From Narthecium ossifragum (lineage: Eukaryota; Streptophyta; Magnoliopsida; Dioscoreales; Nartheciaceae), in contig OY986965.1 in the NCBI GenBank assembly GCA_963920575.1, positions 16,989,111 to 17,053,110 of the forward strand: a DNA stretch of 64,000 nucleotides. Direction: 5' to 3'. The notes below the pieces were generated by a model that saw only the letters and a program-made list of their open reading frames with translations, was not told the origin of the DNA and made no database searches. The position numbers were made by a program, and so were the translations under genes. This document shows, piece after piece, positions 10,356-21,233 of this stretch. The stretch's first letter is position 1, and each line of letters starts with the position of its first letter.

Positions 10356-11942
10356 AATTCCCCCACACTTAGCTTTTGCTCGTCCTCGGGCAAAACTAAA
10401 ATTCACTCTACTCAAGAAATCAAGGTTGCAACGCCATCAACAAAGAACAATCAAGCTCTTCACAACTCATAACATATCATGAACAAACATTTTTAGACAA
10501 CTTAAAAATCAATCAATAAGCATTTTCACTTGAATATGGAGCAAAATAAATAACTAGACCTCACGGAAATAAACACTCAACTCTCATGTGTTTGAAGGGT
10601 ATGCATTTCACTCAAATTCATTCCAATGAAAATGATCTACCATAAGCTTGCATATCTTCTCATTCTCCACCACTAGAATCACATGCATAACACGAATCAT
10701 AAGGACTTCAAAAGGTTGTAATGGGGTCCAAGATTAAGGTGGGAAATATTTGGGAATGGAGCGCAAAAGCCAATGGAACTAATGGAGCAAAAATGCATCA
10801 ATAAGACATGTACAACCAATCACTCCATTCAGCAACTTCTTCAATTTGGCTTTAAAATACTCAAACCATATAGCATTACGACCTTGGCAAAGAGATTGTT
10901 CAAAGGAATACTTCTTTCTGAAATAGTGAACAATATTTTGCAAAAACTTCCACCTTTGTAGGAATCATACATAGACATACCCCTTTTTTGGAGTATTAGG
11001 AGGATTCATAAACACATTTTGTAACATGAGAAACAATTTCCTCCTTCACTTTCTTCTTTCTTTCTTTTTCTTTTTTTTTTTCAAATATAGCCATACCACA
11101 AATCCAAACACCCCCACACTTGAACTTTTGCACCCATACATGTCATAATGATGATCAATGCTCCACTAGTTTTATGGCTTGGGTAACAGAAATATTTTTT
11201 CAGGTTCAAAGCTTGTAATGTGGGTTAACAATGAAGTCGATAAAGCTCAAAGGTGTTTAGCAAAAGGAAACATTAATTACAATGTAGGCTATTTGGCTTA
11301 AGTAACTTATAACAAAGATGGCCTTAATCATGTTAATGTCTGCAAGTGTCAATGTGACCTCGAATAGATTCAAAGTAAGTTCTAGAGAAACAATTTCATG
11401 GAAGAATATCTCTCATGAAAGAAAATAGTGAGACTGAAATGAATGTGTAAGTCTAAAGGCTCAAAATCTCACCAGCTTTTGTCTACTCATTCAGTCATTA
11501 CCATCTCAAGGAAAATAAGTCAACTAATTAATTCTAAGTCGCAAAACTACTCATTCAATCATGTTATGAATATGTCAAGCTTAACTAATTCTTGCTCATG
11601 GCAAATGCAACCTAGATCTCCTCCCCTACACTTGAAACTGACATTGTCCCCAATGTAAGGTGGAATGCAAAGAAAAGGTAAATATAACTAAAATGGAAAT
11701 GCGAAAATAAAAAGAGAAAGGAACGAACTCCCCTTGGGTTGCCTTCCAAGCAGCGCTTTTGTTTATGAGTTGCACAGGAATGGTTCACTGCATGTCTGGG
11801 TGAATTCTTCATGTATCACAGGGGGTACTCAATCACCTACAAAGCAAAAGCAAAGCAAAGCAAAACAAAAGCAAACATGCATGCATACAACCTAAAAATA
11901 ATTCAAGCACTCTCAAGCACACAAGAAAGTAAATAAAACAAA
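10356..11942 (-). mobile_element. B1 internal region, 3' non-coding half
   Basis: No credible coding frame. Minus-strand landmarks are the polypurine tract next to the LTR and a TTGGGGACAATG-type motif near 11645, common downstream of plant gypsy ORFs. The complement of 'cttgggttgcctccaagcagcgc' is near 11735. A pyrimidine-rich tract (poly-T) lies at about 11045-11083. The same layout, including the tract, recurs in B2 at 16153-17770. Confidence 0.75.
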
Positions 11943-13274
11943 CTAAACTACTATATACAATAGAAAAAGTTTTAATCGTGCCCTTGGTGGCCGTTCTCTA
12001 TCACGATAGTATGCAAAATCAATGGATGCCATAATATGGATATTTAACCTCAGTAGTGCCACCAAGGTTAATTTAGCATATGAATCCAAGTGGCATATTT
12101 CAAAAATGAAAACTAGCTTTTCCATTCTAACACTAGTAAACAAGATAGCTAGATCTCTTAAACAAAAATACTTATCATCATGGTGATCAAGAAGAAAGGG
12201 GTCAACATTATGCTCAACTATAATCGAATCATCCATTGATCTATTGATAATGTCGTCATTCGCATTGTCAAAGATGTCAAGATTACATGATCGAAAATAA
12301 ATCCGTCGAGATATGAAAATATCTACTAAGGTCATCTTCTTTTTAACCACTAATGAAGATGAGATAGTCACAGGAAATATACCTCGCAGCATAACAGGAA
12401 TGCTTTCAACTTCAGCTAGAGGAGGTTCTTCGAATAAGTGCTCCTTGTGTTCTCGGCGGTCAATTGGCCTAGATTGGACGGCTTCTTCATCTGCATTTTG
12501 TAGAAATTCCCCCGAAGCATCTCCAACCGCAGCAGTCAGTGAAATATCATCATTAATTTCATGAACCGACAAAGAATCACAAGTATTATGACATATATCA
12601 TTATCATCAGAAACAAAAGCATCACAAGTATTATCATTACAAACATGAGGTATAGAATCATATCTATCAACTTCTTTATCAAAAGAGTGACTCACATTAA
12701 CTTGGTCAATTATTAGTGGCTCTTGTTGCATTTGTGACTGAGCAATGAAGGGGTTCTCAGTTTTGTCACGTTCCCTAGGAAATCTTTCCTCCCAAGAATT
12801 ACGCATTTCTCTTAAGGAATTAGTATTTTCTTCCATTACCTTCAGAATTTCTTCCAAAGATAGCTCTTGATGTGACTGAGCAATGAAGGGGTTCTCAGTT
12901 TTGTCACGTTCCTTAGGAAATCTTTCCTCCCAAGAATTATGCATTTCTTTTAAGGAATTAGTATTTTCTTCCATTACCTTCAGAATCTCTTCCAAAGATA
13001 GCTCTTGCGGTGCTTGAAACTGCCAACTAGGGTAGGTATGATCTCTAAAATCCGAATTATAAGAGTATGAATATGAATCATAGGCCTGGTTTGAGAAACC
13101 ATGAAACTGCCAACTAGGGTAGGTATGATCTCTAAAATCCGAATTATAAGAATATGAATATGAATCATAGGCCGGGTTTGAGAAACCATATGTGTCATTA
13201 TTGTAAACGGGTCCATAACCAAAAGGCAAATCATCATTCCATATGTCACCCGGTGGCATATTATAATTGGCCAT
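11943..13274 (-). CDS. 443-codon ORF of the non-autonomous B element, function unknown
   Basis: This is the longest intact frame in the window. It starts 87 bp inside the tRNA-Asp primer site, where gag normally begins. No zinc knuckle, protease or polymerase motif is visible. Residues 29-57 and 58-86 are a 29-residue tandem duplication rich in Tyr, Ser and Asp. Residues 90-135 and 136-181 are a 46-residue duplication that looks helical and charged. A stretch around VCNDNTCDAFVSDDND recurs in the L ORF at 59571-60314. The tail (EEPPLAEVESIP...FPVTISSSL) faintly recalls the Athila Pol linker before reverse transcriptase, which is tentative. The B2 copy keeps only the C-terminal part. Confidence 0.65.
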   Translation of the reverse strand: MANYNMPPGDIWNDDLPFGYGPVYNNDTYGFSNPAYDSYSYSYNSDFRDHTYPSWQFHGFSNQAYDSYSYSYNSDFRDHTYPSWQFQAPQELSLEEILKVMEENTNSLKEMHNSWEERFPKERDKTENPFIAQSHQELSLEEILKVMEENTNSLREMRNSWEERFPRERDKTENPFIAQSQMQQEPLIIDQVNVSHSFDKEVDRYDSIPHVCNDNTCDAFVSDDNDICHNTCDSLSVHEINDDISLTAAVGDASGEFLQNADEEAVQSRPIDRREHKEHLFEEPPLAEVESIPVMLRGIFPVTISSSLVVKKKMTLVDIFISRRIYFRSCNLDIFDNANDDIINRSMDDSIIVEHNVDPFLLDHHDDKYFCLRDLAILFTSVRMEKLVFIFEICHLDSYAKLTLVALLRLNIHIMASIDFAYYRDRERPPRARLKLFLLYIVV

Positions 13275-13360
13275 ACATTCAAACCATAGAAACTATATAA
13301 ATTATTTTTTTTTTAATGAAAATAAAGATCACTAAAAGCACAAAAATCAACTAGAATCAC

Positions 13361-13378
13361 TCCCTAACAACGGCGCCA
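13361..13378 (-). other. Primer-binding site of B1 (tRNA-Asp-like)
   Basis: On the minus strand this reads TGGCGCCGTTGTTAGGGA, matching 15 of 18 bases of the complement of the plant tRNA-Asp 3' end. It lies 5 bp inside the LTR that starts at 13384, which fixes the minus orientation of B and its 5' LTR on the right. Confidence 0.85.
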
Positions 13379-13383
13379 AAATT

Positions 13384-14487
13384 TGATGTGCTGTCGCAGG
13401 CACTCAATAATAAAATCAATAGTCTTTAAAACAAATGCAGTAGTGCGAGTACGAGTCGATCCCACGAAGAGTGTTTAGCCTAGTTTTGTGCTTAGTGAAC
13501 TAAGATGGGGGGTTTAAAACGTGAGGAAAACAGTAAAGAAATAATCTAAAACGAAGAAACAAGTTGAATCAAGAGAACAAACCTTGGTCTGAGTCAACAT
13601 CCACTATCGGAATCCAACAACTGATCATAGATGCAAGTATCAATCAATTCATACCATGAATATTCACCGTTCAAATTAAATTTGAATCTCTCCTCAATCA
13701 TAGTTAATTAGAAACAAGTGATCCAATTAACCCTAACTACTAAACAACCTAAGACAAGCGCTGTAGGTTTAATCTAGTAGAAGCCTTAAGAATAGGGAGA
13801 TCGATGAAGCTAAACAACACAAGCACAAGCGGTTGCATTTAATATAGTCAAATATTCTTCCTAAGACCTAACAATCTCTGAAATGTAGTAGATTATTAAA
13901 CCCTAGTTGCTTCGCAGATTAGAGGGATCAAACAATTCCGAATTTGATATCCAACCTAGCAATAGATCGCAATGAATAATAAACTAGTAGCGCTCCTAGC
14001 AATTAGACAAGACAATCATGAATATTTAATAACAGAAGAACATTCAATACTCATCTATAAACTGAACAATAAAAATAAATTAGATCTCACAGTTTCATTG
14101 ATTCCGAGGTTTCAGTCTCCTAGACCAAGGATCAAGATTTAGCCACGCAAGGCCATCGAGAACAATCCTCAAAAGATTCCAATAAACAAGATAAAACCTA
14201 CAAAAAAAATAAAGGAGGAGAAAGAGCAACCAAAAGTGTCCAAGAATCCCCCCTCAAACCCTAGAAAGAGTCCTATTTATAGCCCCAAAGTCTCTCCATC
14301 AACGGATTAGATCTAAACCGTTGATTTAATTTACTGGGAAAGTCCGATCGATCCTTCTCGGGGTGTCGGATCGATCGGTCTCATTAAAAATCTTCAATTT
14401 CTAGTTACGCCCGAGTCCGATCGATCGAACTATGGGTGCTGGATCAATCGGATGTGTAAAAATCCACCTTCTCTGGCTATTCCTGAG
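13384..14487 (-). repeat. B1 5' LTR, partial (interrupted by B2)
   Basis: Matches 8763-9868 of the 3' LTR and stops inside the palindrome array at ...ctattcctgag, where a second full B LTR begins. CTGAG (14483-14487) is the likely target duplication. Its partner and the rest of this LTR have been deleted except for a possible short end before 18061. Confidence 0.85.
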
Positions 14488-16152
14488 TGATGTGCTGTCG
14501 CAGGCACTCAAAAATAAATCCAATACTCTTCAAAACAAATGTAGTAGTGCGAGTAGGAGTCGATCCCACGAAGAGTGTTTACCCTAGTTTTGTGCTAAGT
14601 GAACAAAGATAGGGGGGTTTTAAATGTGAGGAAAAACAATAAAGAAATTATCTAATACGAATAAACAAGTTGAATCAAGAGAACAAACCTTGGTCTGAGT
14701 CAACATCCACCATCGGAATCTGACAACTGATCATAGATACAAGTATCAATCAATTCATACCATGAATATTCACCGTCCGAATGAAATCCGAATCTCTCCT
14801 CAATCATAATTAATTAGAAACAAGCAATCTAATCAACCCTAACTACTAGACAACCTAAGACAAGCGCTGTAGATTTAATCTAGTAGCAGCGTTAAGAATA
14901 GGGAGATCGATGAAGCTAAACAACACAAGCACAAGGGGTTGCATTTAATCTAGTCAAATATTCTCCCTAAGACCTAACAATCTCTGAAACGCAGTAGATT
15001 ATTAAACCCTAGTTGCTTCGCAGATTAGAGGGATCAAACAATTCCGGATTTGATATCCAACCTAGCAGTAGATCGCAATGAATAATAAACTAGTAGCGCT
15101 CCTAGCAATTAGACAAGACAATCATGAAAATAAACACAGAAGAATATTCAATACTCATGTATAAACTGAACAATAAAAATAAATTAGATCTCACAGTTTC
15201 ATTGATTCCGAGGTTTCAGTCTCTTCGACCAAGGATCAAGATTTAGCCACGCAGAGCCATCGAGAACAATCCTCAAAAGATTCTAATAAAGAAAATAAAA
15301 CCTAGAAAAAATATAAAGGAGGAGAAAGAGCAGCCAAAAGTGTCCAAGAATCCCCTCTCAAACCCTAGAAAGAGTCCTATTTATAGCCTCAAGTGTATCC
15401 AACCTCGGACTAGATCACAATCGTTGATTTTCTTCACTGGGGAAAGTCCGATCGATCCTTCTCGGGGTGCTGGATCCATCAGTCTCATTAAACTCTTCAA
15501 TTTGTAGTTACGCCTGAGTCCGATAGATCGAACAATAGGCGCTGGATCGATCGAATGCGTAAAAATCCACCTTCTCTGGCTATTTTTGAGTCCGATCGAT
15601 CCAACTTTAGGTGTCCGATCGATTTGGCTCATAAAAATCTGCAATTTCAGCCATATCCGGAGTCCGATCGATCCAACTCTAGGAGTCGGATCGATCTGGC
15701 TCATTAGGAGGGATGGTTCGATCGATCGGACCATGTTCAGCCAAAAAATACATGTTCTGTCACCATTCTGCATGGTCCGATCGATCCTATCTGGGGTGTC
15801 GGATCGCTCCAACTTTCCAGCATATTACTGTTCTGCCATCCAGACTGCGCCATCAGTACTAAAATTGCCGTAACTTCCCCTAGGAAACTCGGAATCACCA
15901 ACCGTAAAATTTTCCAGAATCTAGACTTCAAGAGCTTTCCAACCATATATGGCACATCATCTGGTTCTTCATGAGCAGGTACAGATTAATCTTTAAAGTT
16001 GATCCATGCACTCTTTTTAGCTTCTTTTCGACTTAAGGACTTCAATTGCATCCTAAATCAAAATATAAGAATAATGAGTGTATTTAGGAACTAAATAAGC
16101 ATAGGAGACTAAGTATTAAGGGATAAAAATATAACATTATGCATTCTCATCA
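14488..16152 (-). repeat. B2 3' LTR
   Basis: Full-length B LTR (1665 bp) followed on the right by the B internal polypurine complement (16153-16167). It carries a longer palindrome array (15447-15805), including an extra 'ggctcat' spaced pair near 15680-15700 not seen in B1. Confidence 0.9.
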
Positions 16153-18048
16153 AATTCCCCCACACTTAGCTTTTGCTCGTCCTCTGGCAAAACTAAAATT
16201 CACTCTACTCAAGAAATCAAGGTTGCAACGCCATCAACAAAGAACAATCAAGCTCTTCACAACTCATAACATATCATGAACAAACATTTTTAGACAACTT
16301 AAAAATCAATCAATAAGCATTTTCACTTGAATATGGAGCAAAATAAATAACTAGATCTCACGGAAATAAACACTCAACTCTCATGTGTTTGAAGGGTATG
16401 CATTTCACTCAAATTCATTCCAATGAAAATGATCTACCATAAGCTTGCATATCTTCTCATTCTCCACCACTAGAATCACATGCATAACACGAATCATAAG
16501 GACTTCAAAAGGTTGTAATGGGGTCTAGGATTAAGGTGGGAAATATTTGGGAATGTAGCGCAAAAGCCAATGGAACTAATGGAGCAAAAATGCATCAATA
16601 AGACATGTACAACCAATCACTCCATTCAACCACTTTCTTCAACTTGACTTAAAAGTACTCAAACAATGTAACATTACCACATTGGCAAAGAGATTGTTCA
16701 AAGGAATACTTTTTAACTGAAATAGTGAACAATCTTTTGCAAAAACTTCCACCTTTGTAGAGATCATACATAAACATACCCCTTTCTTGGAGTATTATGA
16801 GGATTCATAAACACATTTTGTAACATGAGAAACAATTTCCTCCTTCACTTTCTTCTTTCTTTCTTCTTTTTTTTTTTTTTTTTCAAATATAGCCATACCA
16901 CAAATCCAAACACCCCCACACTTGAACTTTCGCACCCATACATGTCATAATGATGATCAATGCTCCACTAGTTTTATGGCTTGGGTATCGGCAATATTTT
17001 TCAGGTTTAAGGCTTGTAATGTGGGTTAACAATGAAGTCAATAAAGCTCAAAGGTGTTTAGCAAAAGGAAAAATTAATTGCAAGGTAGGCTATTTGGCTT
17101 ATGTAGCTTAAAACAAAGATGGCCTTAATCATGTTCATGTCTGCATGTGTCAATGTGACCTCGAATAGAATCAAAGCAAGTTCTAGAGAAACAAATCCAT
17201 GGAAGAATACCTCTCATGAAAGAAAATAGTGAGACTGATATGAATGTGTCAGTCTAAAGGCTCAAAATCTCACCAGCTTTTGTCTACTAATTTAGTCACT
17301 ACCATCTCAAGCAAAATAACTCAATTAATTAATTCGAAGTCGCAAAATCATTCATTCAATCATGTTATGAATATGTCAAGCTTAACTAATTCTTGCTCAT
17401 GGCATATGCAACTTAGATCTCCTCCCCCACACTTGAAACTGACATTGTCCCCAATGTAAGGTGGAATGCAAAGAAAAGCAAAAATGACTAAAAAGAGAAA
17501 GGAACGAACTCCCCTTGGGTTGCCTCCCAAGCAGCGCCTTTGTTTATTGTCATTGACTCGACTTCATACTTCCTTCTTTGAATACTGTGGGAGTTGCCAA
17601 ACTTTGAATTTCCATGACCACCATGGCTGGGCGAATTCTTCAGGTATGATAGGGAATGCTCGATCCCCTACAAAGCAAACGCAAAGCAAAGCAAAACAAA
17701 AGCAAACTTGCAAGCACACAACCTAAAAATAATTCAAGCACTCTCAAGCACACAAGCAAGTAAATAAAGCAAACTAAACTACTATATACAATAGAAAAAG
17801 TTTTAATCGTGCCCTCGGTGGCCGTTCTCTAGCACGATGGTATGCAAAATCAATGGATGCCATAATATGGATATTTAACCTCAATAGTGCTAGCAAGGTT
17901 AATTTAACATATGAACTCAAGTGGCATATTTCAAAACTGAGATTTAGCTTTTCCATACTAACACCAATAAACAAGATAGCTAGATCTCTCAAACAAAAAT
18001 GCATGTCATCATGGTGATCAGGAAGAAAGGAGTCAACATTATGCTCAA
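16153..18048 (-). mobile_element. B2 internal region, truncated
   Basis: Collinear with the left part of the B1 internal region up to the C-terminal end of the B ORF (17774-18004, 76 codons on the minus strand). It has its own copy of the poly-T tract at about 16853-16884. At about 18048, inside the phrase acattatgctcaa, it jumps to an LTR end. That phrase also resembles the LTR terminus (aacattatgc), so short homology may have guided the deletion. Confidence 0.8.
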
Positions 18049-18066
18049 AGCCTTCTCATCACTAAG

Positions 18067-18127
18067 GAGGAACTGAGACCGGGCAAGAGACCAGGTACCC
18101 GTGCCTACGAGAAGGCTCGGTGTAACA
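18067..18127 (+). repeat. C 5' LTR, part 2
   Basis: Last 61 bases of the C 5' LTR, ending ...ctcggtgtaaca. Identical in layout to the end of the 3' LTR at 22079-22139. The primer-binding site follows after three bases. Confidence 0.92.
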
Positions 18128-18130
18128 ACT

Positions 18131-18142
18131 TGGTATCAGAGC
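18131..18142 (+). other. Primer-binding site of C (initiator tRNA-Met)
   Basis: TGGTATCAGAGC, the complement of the plant initiator tRNA-Met 3' end, lies 3 bp after the LTR end. This is the usual primer of plant chromoviruses. Confidence 0.95.
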
Positions 18143-18189
18143 TCCGTTCCGTCGGCTGTGCCGCCCAAAGCCTTCCAAAAGCTGCGCTA

Positions 18190-19560
18190 ATGGCAGGAGA
18201 TACCACCGTGAGTACTTCCCAGGAGCGGGAAAGCCCCGTAACCAAAGGAGAGATAGAAGGCATCCACGGGTCGCTGCGGGATTTACAGTGGGAGATGCAA
18301 ATCATCACCCTAGGGATTTCGGAGAGACTTGCCTTCATGGCAATACAGATGCAAGGGCGAAATCAGGGAACCACAAGAGAACCTGAAGGTAACCCTAACC
18401 CTAACCCTAATCCACCTCCTACCATGAACCCTACTTCTCCTACGACTCCACCTGAAGCTATCCCTAACCCAGGAGGACCCGGCCCTAGTCCCAACTATGT
18501 CTTGGTTAGACCAGGTCCTATCCCTCCTATCCAACCCCTGCTCAACCGGCCCACACCACACCCCTGGCCAGCCCAACCACCTGGCTCCACTATCCTTCCA
18601 CCCCCACCACATCAGCCTCTATATCCAACCTATCACCCCTATCCAAACCTGCAGCCTACGCCCCCTCCATATGTCCCCTACAACCCAGCTCCTCCACCAC
18701 CCCATTACTACCCCCCTCATACCCCTCATACATATGAACAGCACCCTGTCCCAATCCGTGAGCCACCCTTGGCTGCCCGGATTCCTAGCATGGACTTCCC
18801 CCGCTATGATGGTGCTACAGATCCTACTCACTGGATCCTCAAGGCGGAGCAGTTCTTCTCTTATCACCCTATCCATGAACAAGAGAAGGTCCGTTACGCC
18901 GCCTATCACTTCGATGGAGATGCCCAGACATGGGACCAGCTGTCGAAGGATACGGATGAGTGCGCAACATGGCATACCTTCCAGCATGCCTTGCACTTGC
19001 GCTATGGACCGACGACCTACGAGGACCCCATCGGCGAACTCACTCGGATTCAGCAAGATGGCTCAGTTCGAGACTACCAGATCCGATTCGACCGAGGTCT
19101 AGGTCGTGTTCCACACTTGGCTTGGGATGTTGTGCTGAGTCTTTTCATCAGCGAATTGAAGCAGACCATCAGGTATGACGTTTAGCTCGCGAGACCAGCC
19201 ACCATAGCTGAGGCCAACAGCTACGCCAAGACTCATGAGGCGAAGCAATACGCAATCCGGCATGCCACTGCAAGGACGACGCCTGCACCTACCCGTCTAG
19301 CCTCGCTGCCCGTGCCGTGCCCACGAACTGAAGTTCGAGTGAGACTAGGACTCCTAATCCTACTCAAACAAGGACTCCTAGTCAGACTCAAACTCTAGTC
19401 CGACCCCAACGGAGATAGCTATCCCTAGCTGAACTGCAACAACGGAGATCACAAGGACTCTGCTTCCAATGTGACGAGCCTTATACACCGGGGCACCGTT
19501 GCAAGCAACAACTCTACAACATAGAAGTTGTCAATGACATCCTTGAGGAAACAGCCCTGG
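18190..19560 (+). pseudogene. gag: Gag of chromovirus C, interrupted
   Basis: The chosen start is the ATG at 18190 (MAGDTTVSTSQ); the open stretch upstream only reads through the primer site. A short charged coil region is followed by a proline-rich segment (residues about 65-190). From residue about 198 comes a Ty3/gypsy Gag capsid domain (FPRYDGATDPTHWI...YRIRFD-type end). A TAG at 19183-19185 ends the first frame after 331 codons. The Gag tail continues with more stops and a frameshift. A chromovirus-type zinc knuckle CFQCDEPYTPGHRC follows at 19461-19502. Confidence 0.88.
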
Positions 19561-21233
19561 AAGATCTGGTTGGAGCTGAGCTTGAAGAGGAGACCACAGT
19601 CCTAGCTGAGCATGGAGAACCCTCACTTGGTATGATGATTGGCCAAGTGCTTATGGCTCTTCCAGCTACCGAGTCCACGGTAAAGGACCCGCTGTCGTCG
19701 CCTACTTCTGATCCTCTACCACCTGATCCGGACAATATCTCCCACGGCCAACCTGAGTTCAGTCCAGCTCTCATGGCAGCATCAACCCCCTCGATAGCTG
19801 CCATCTCTAGTCCGGTTCCTCACTGGTTGGAACCAATTCAGGAGGATGTCAAAACCAATGCAGAGATGCAGAAGCTCACTGAGAACATACAAAACGGAAA
19901 TATCAAGGGACCATGGGCAGTTCGCAACGGAATCATCTTCCAAAAAGACCGCATCTTCTTGAGGAAGAACTCCCCAATCATTCCAGTGATCTTGGCGACC
20001 ATACACTCCAGCACACATGGAGGGTTTGTCAAGATGTGGCATCGGCTACGAACCACCTTCTACTAGAAGGGAGTTCCAGCGCGGATCAAGGATTTCATCC
20101 GTCAGTGTGACACCTGCCAGCGACACAAGGCCGAGACCCTGAAGCCATCCGGCCTACTCCAGCCCCTACCCATCCCTCACGAGGTATGGACTGATGTCTC
20201 TTTGGACTTCATCGACGGACTCCCATCTTCTAGAGGGTACACAACCATTCTAGTAGTCATCGACAGATTGTCCAGATATGCACACTTCGCTCCCTTACGG
20301 CATCCCTACACGGCATACTCAGTAGCTCGAGTTTTCTTCGACACAGTGTTCAAACTCCATGGCATGCCAACCAGCATCGTCTGTGATCGAGATCCTACCT
20401 TCACCAGCAACTTTTGGCAGGAGATCTTCAGATTGCAAGGAGTCAAGTTCAGATTCTCCTCATCATACCACCCCCAGACGGATGGCCAAACTGAGGTAGT
20501 AAACCGATCCCTGGAGATGTACTTACGATTTTTTTCAGGTGATCGTCCTACACAATGGACCCAATGATTGACTTGGGCGGAGTACACCTATAACACTAGT
20601 TGGCACGCCAGCATCTAGCGGACACCTTACGAGGTATTGTATGGGAGACCTTCACCATCCCTCCTCTCCTATGTACCCGGGACAGCCAGATCAGCAGCTG
20701 TAGATCACTTCCTAGTTGAACGGGATCAAGTGATAGCAGATGTTAAGTCAAGGTTAGCAGCTGCCCAGAACAGGATGAAGCAGACTTATGATCGTGGACA
20801 TCGAGATGTCAAGTTTCAGATTGGTGAGATTGTCTACATCAAGTTACAGCCCTATCGACAGAAGCCTGTGGCCAAACGCAAGTCACAGAAGCTCGCCATG
20901 AAGTTCTATGGGTCGTACGAGGTACTGGAGCGTATAGGAGTTGTCGTCTATCGCCTCCATCTTCCATCAGATTTCAAGGTGCACCCCGTTTTTCATATGT
21001 TGGAACTGAAGTACCCATCATCACCGAGATTCCGGACCCCTCAGAGGAGCAACCCAAGCTGTACCTCCAGGCCATCATCGACCATCGGCATCCTCCCCGT
21101 CACCAAGAAGAAGTTCTAGTACATTGGAAGGGCCATAGTCCAGCTATAGCCACATGGGAGGTATTCACTGATTTCTTAGATCGTTATCCCGACTTCGGCC
21201 TTGAGGACAAGGCACTTTCGAAGGCGGAGGGGA
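19561..21233 (+). pseudogene. Fused Gag tail-RNase H end-integrase-chromodomain of C; PR, RT and RNase H core deleted
   Basis: One frame (19632-20066) runs from sequence after the Gag knuckle straight into the RNase H end/integrase entrance (AAISSPVPHWLEPIQED). Integrase follows: His-His-Cys-Cys zinc domain (IHSSTHGG...CDTCQRHK); DDE core with Asp in SLDFIDG, Asp in VCDRDPTFTS and Glu in DGQTEVVNRSLEMY; GPY/F-like module (FYGSYEVLERIG). Shifted by one frame near 21000, a chromodomain ends the protein (VHWKGHSPAIATWE). Stops at 20064 (Trp-like TGG to TAG) and 20566, plus others, kill it. The chromodomain normally directs insertion to chosen chromatin. Confidence 0.9.
21223..21233 (+). other. 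Polypurine tract of C
   Basis: aaggcggagggga lies directly before the 3' LTR start TGATACGG at 21234. It overlaps the end of the chromodomain reading frame, a compact arrangement also seen in element E-b. Confidence 0.8.

Larger units (their letters stand above)
8763..18061 (-). mobile_element. B element pair (B1 with B2) inserted in C, duplication CTAAG
   Basis: The block is flanked by CTAAG at 8758-8762 and 18062-18066. Order along the plus strand: B LTR (8763-10355), internal (10356-13383), partial B LTR (13384-14487), full B LTR (14488-16152), second internal (16153-about 18048), then a short LTR end (...ttctcatca). The element reads on the minus strand. A second B element apparently landed in the 5' LTR of the first. 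A later deletion then removed its 5' LTR and most of the remaining first LTR. Confidence 0.85.

Noticed and set aside
11443..11658. 71-codon ORF repeated at 17244-17459
   Set aside because: The similarity reflects the repeated B internal region. The ORF is antisense to the element, has no known motif and differs in flanks.
18392..18412. ccctaaccctaaccctaa resembling a telomere repeat
   Set aside because: Three copies only, of a 6-bp unit unlike the usual plant 7-bp unit, lying inside the C gag frame where it encodes Asn-Pro repeats.
18497..19102. 201-codon ORF overlapping C gag
   Set aside because: An out-of-frame shadow of the proline-rich Gag segment.
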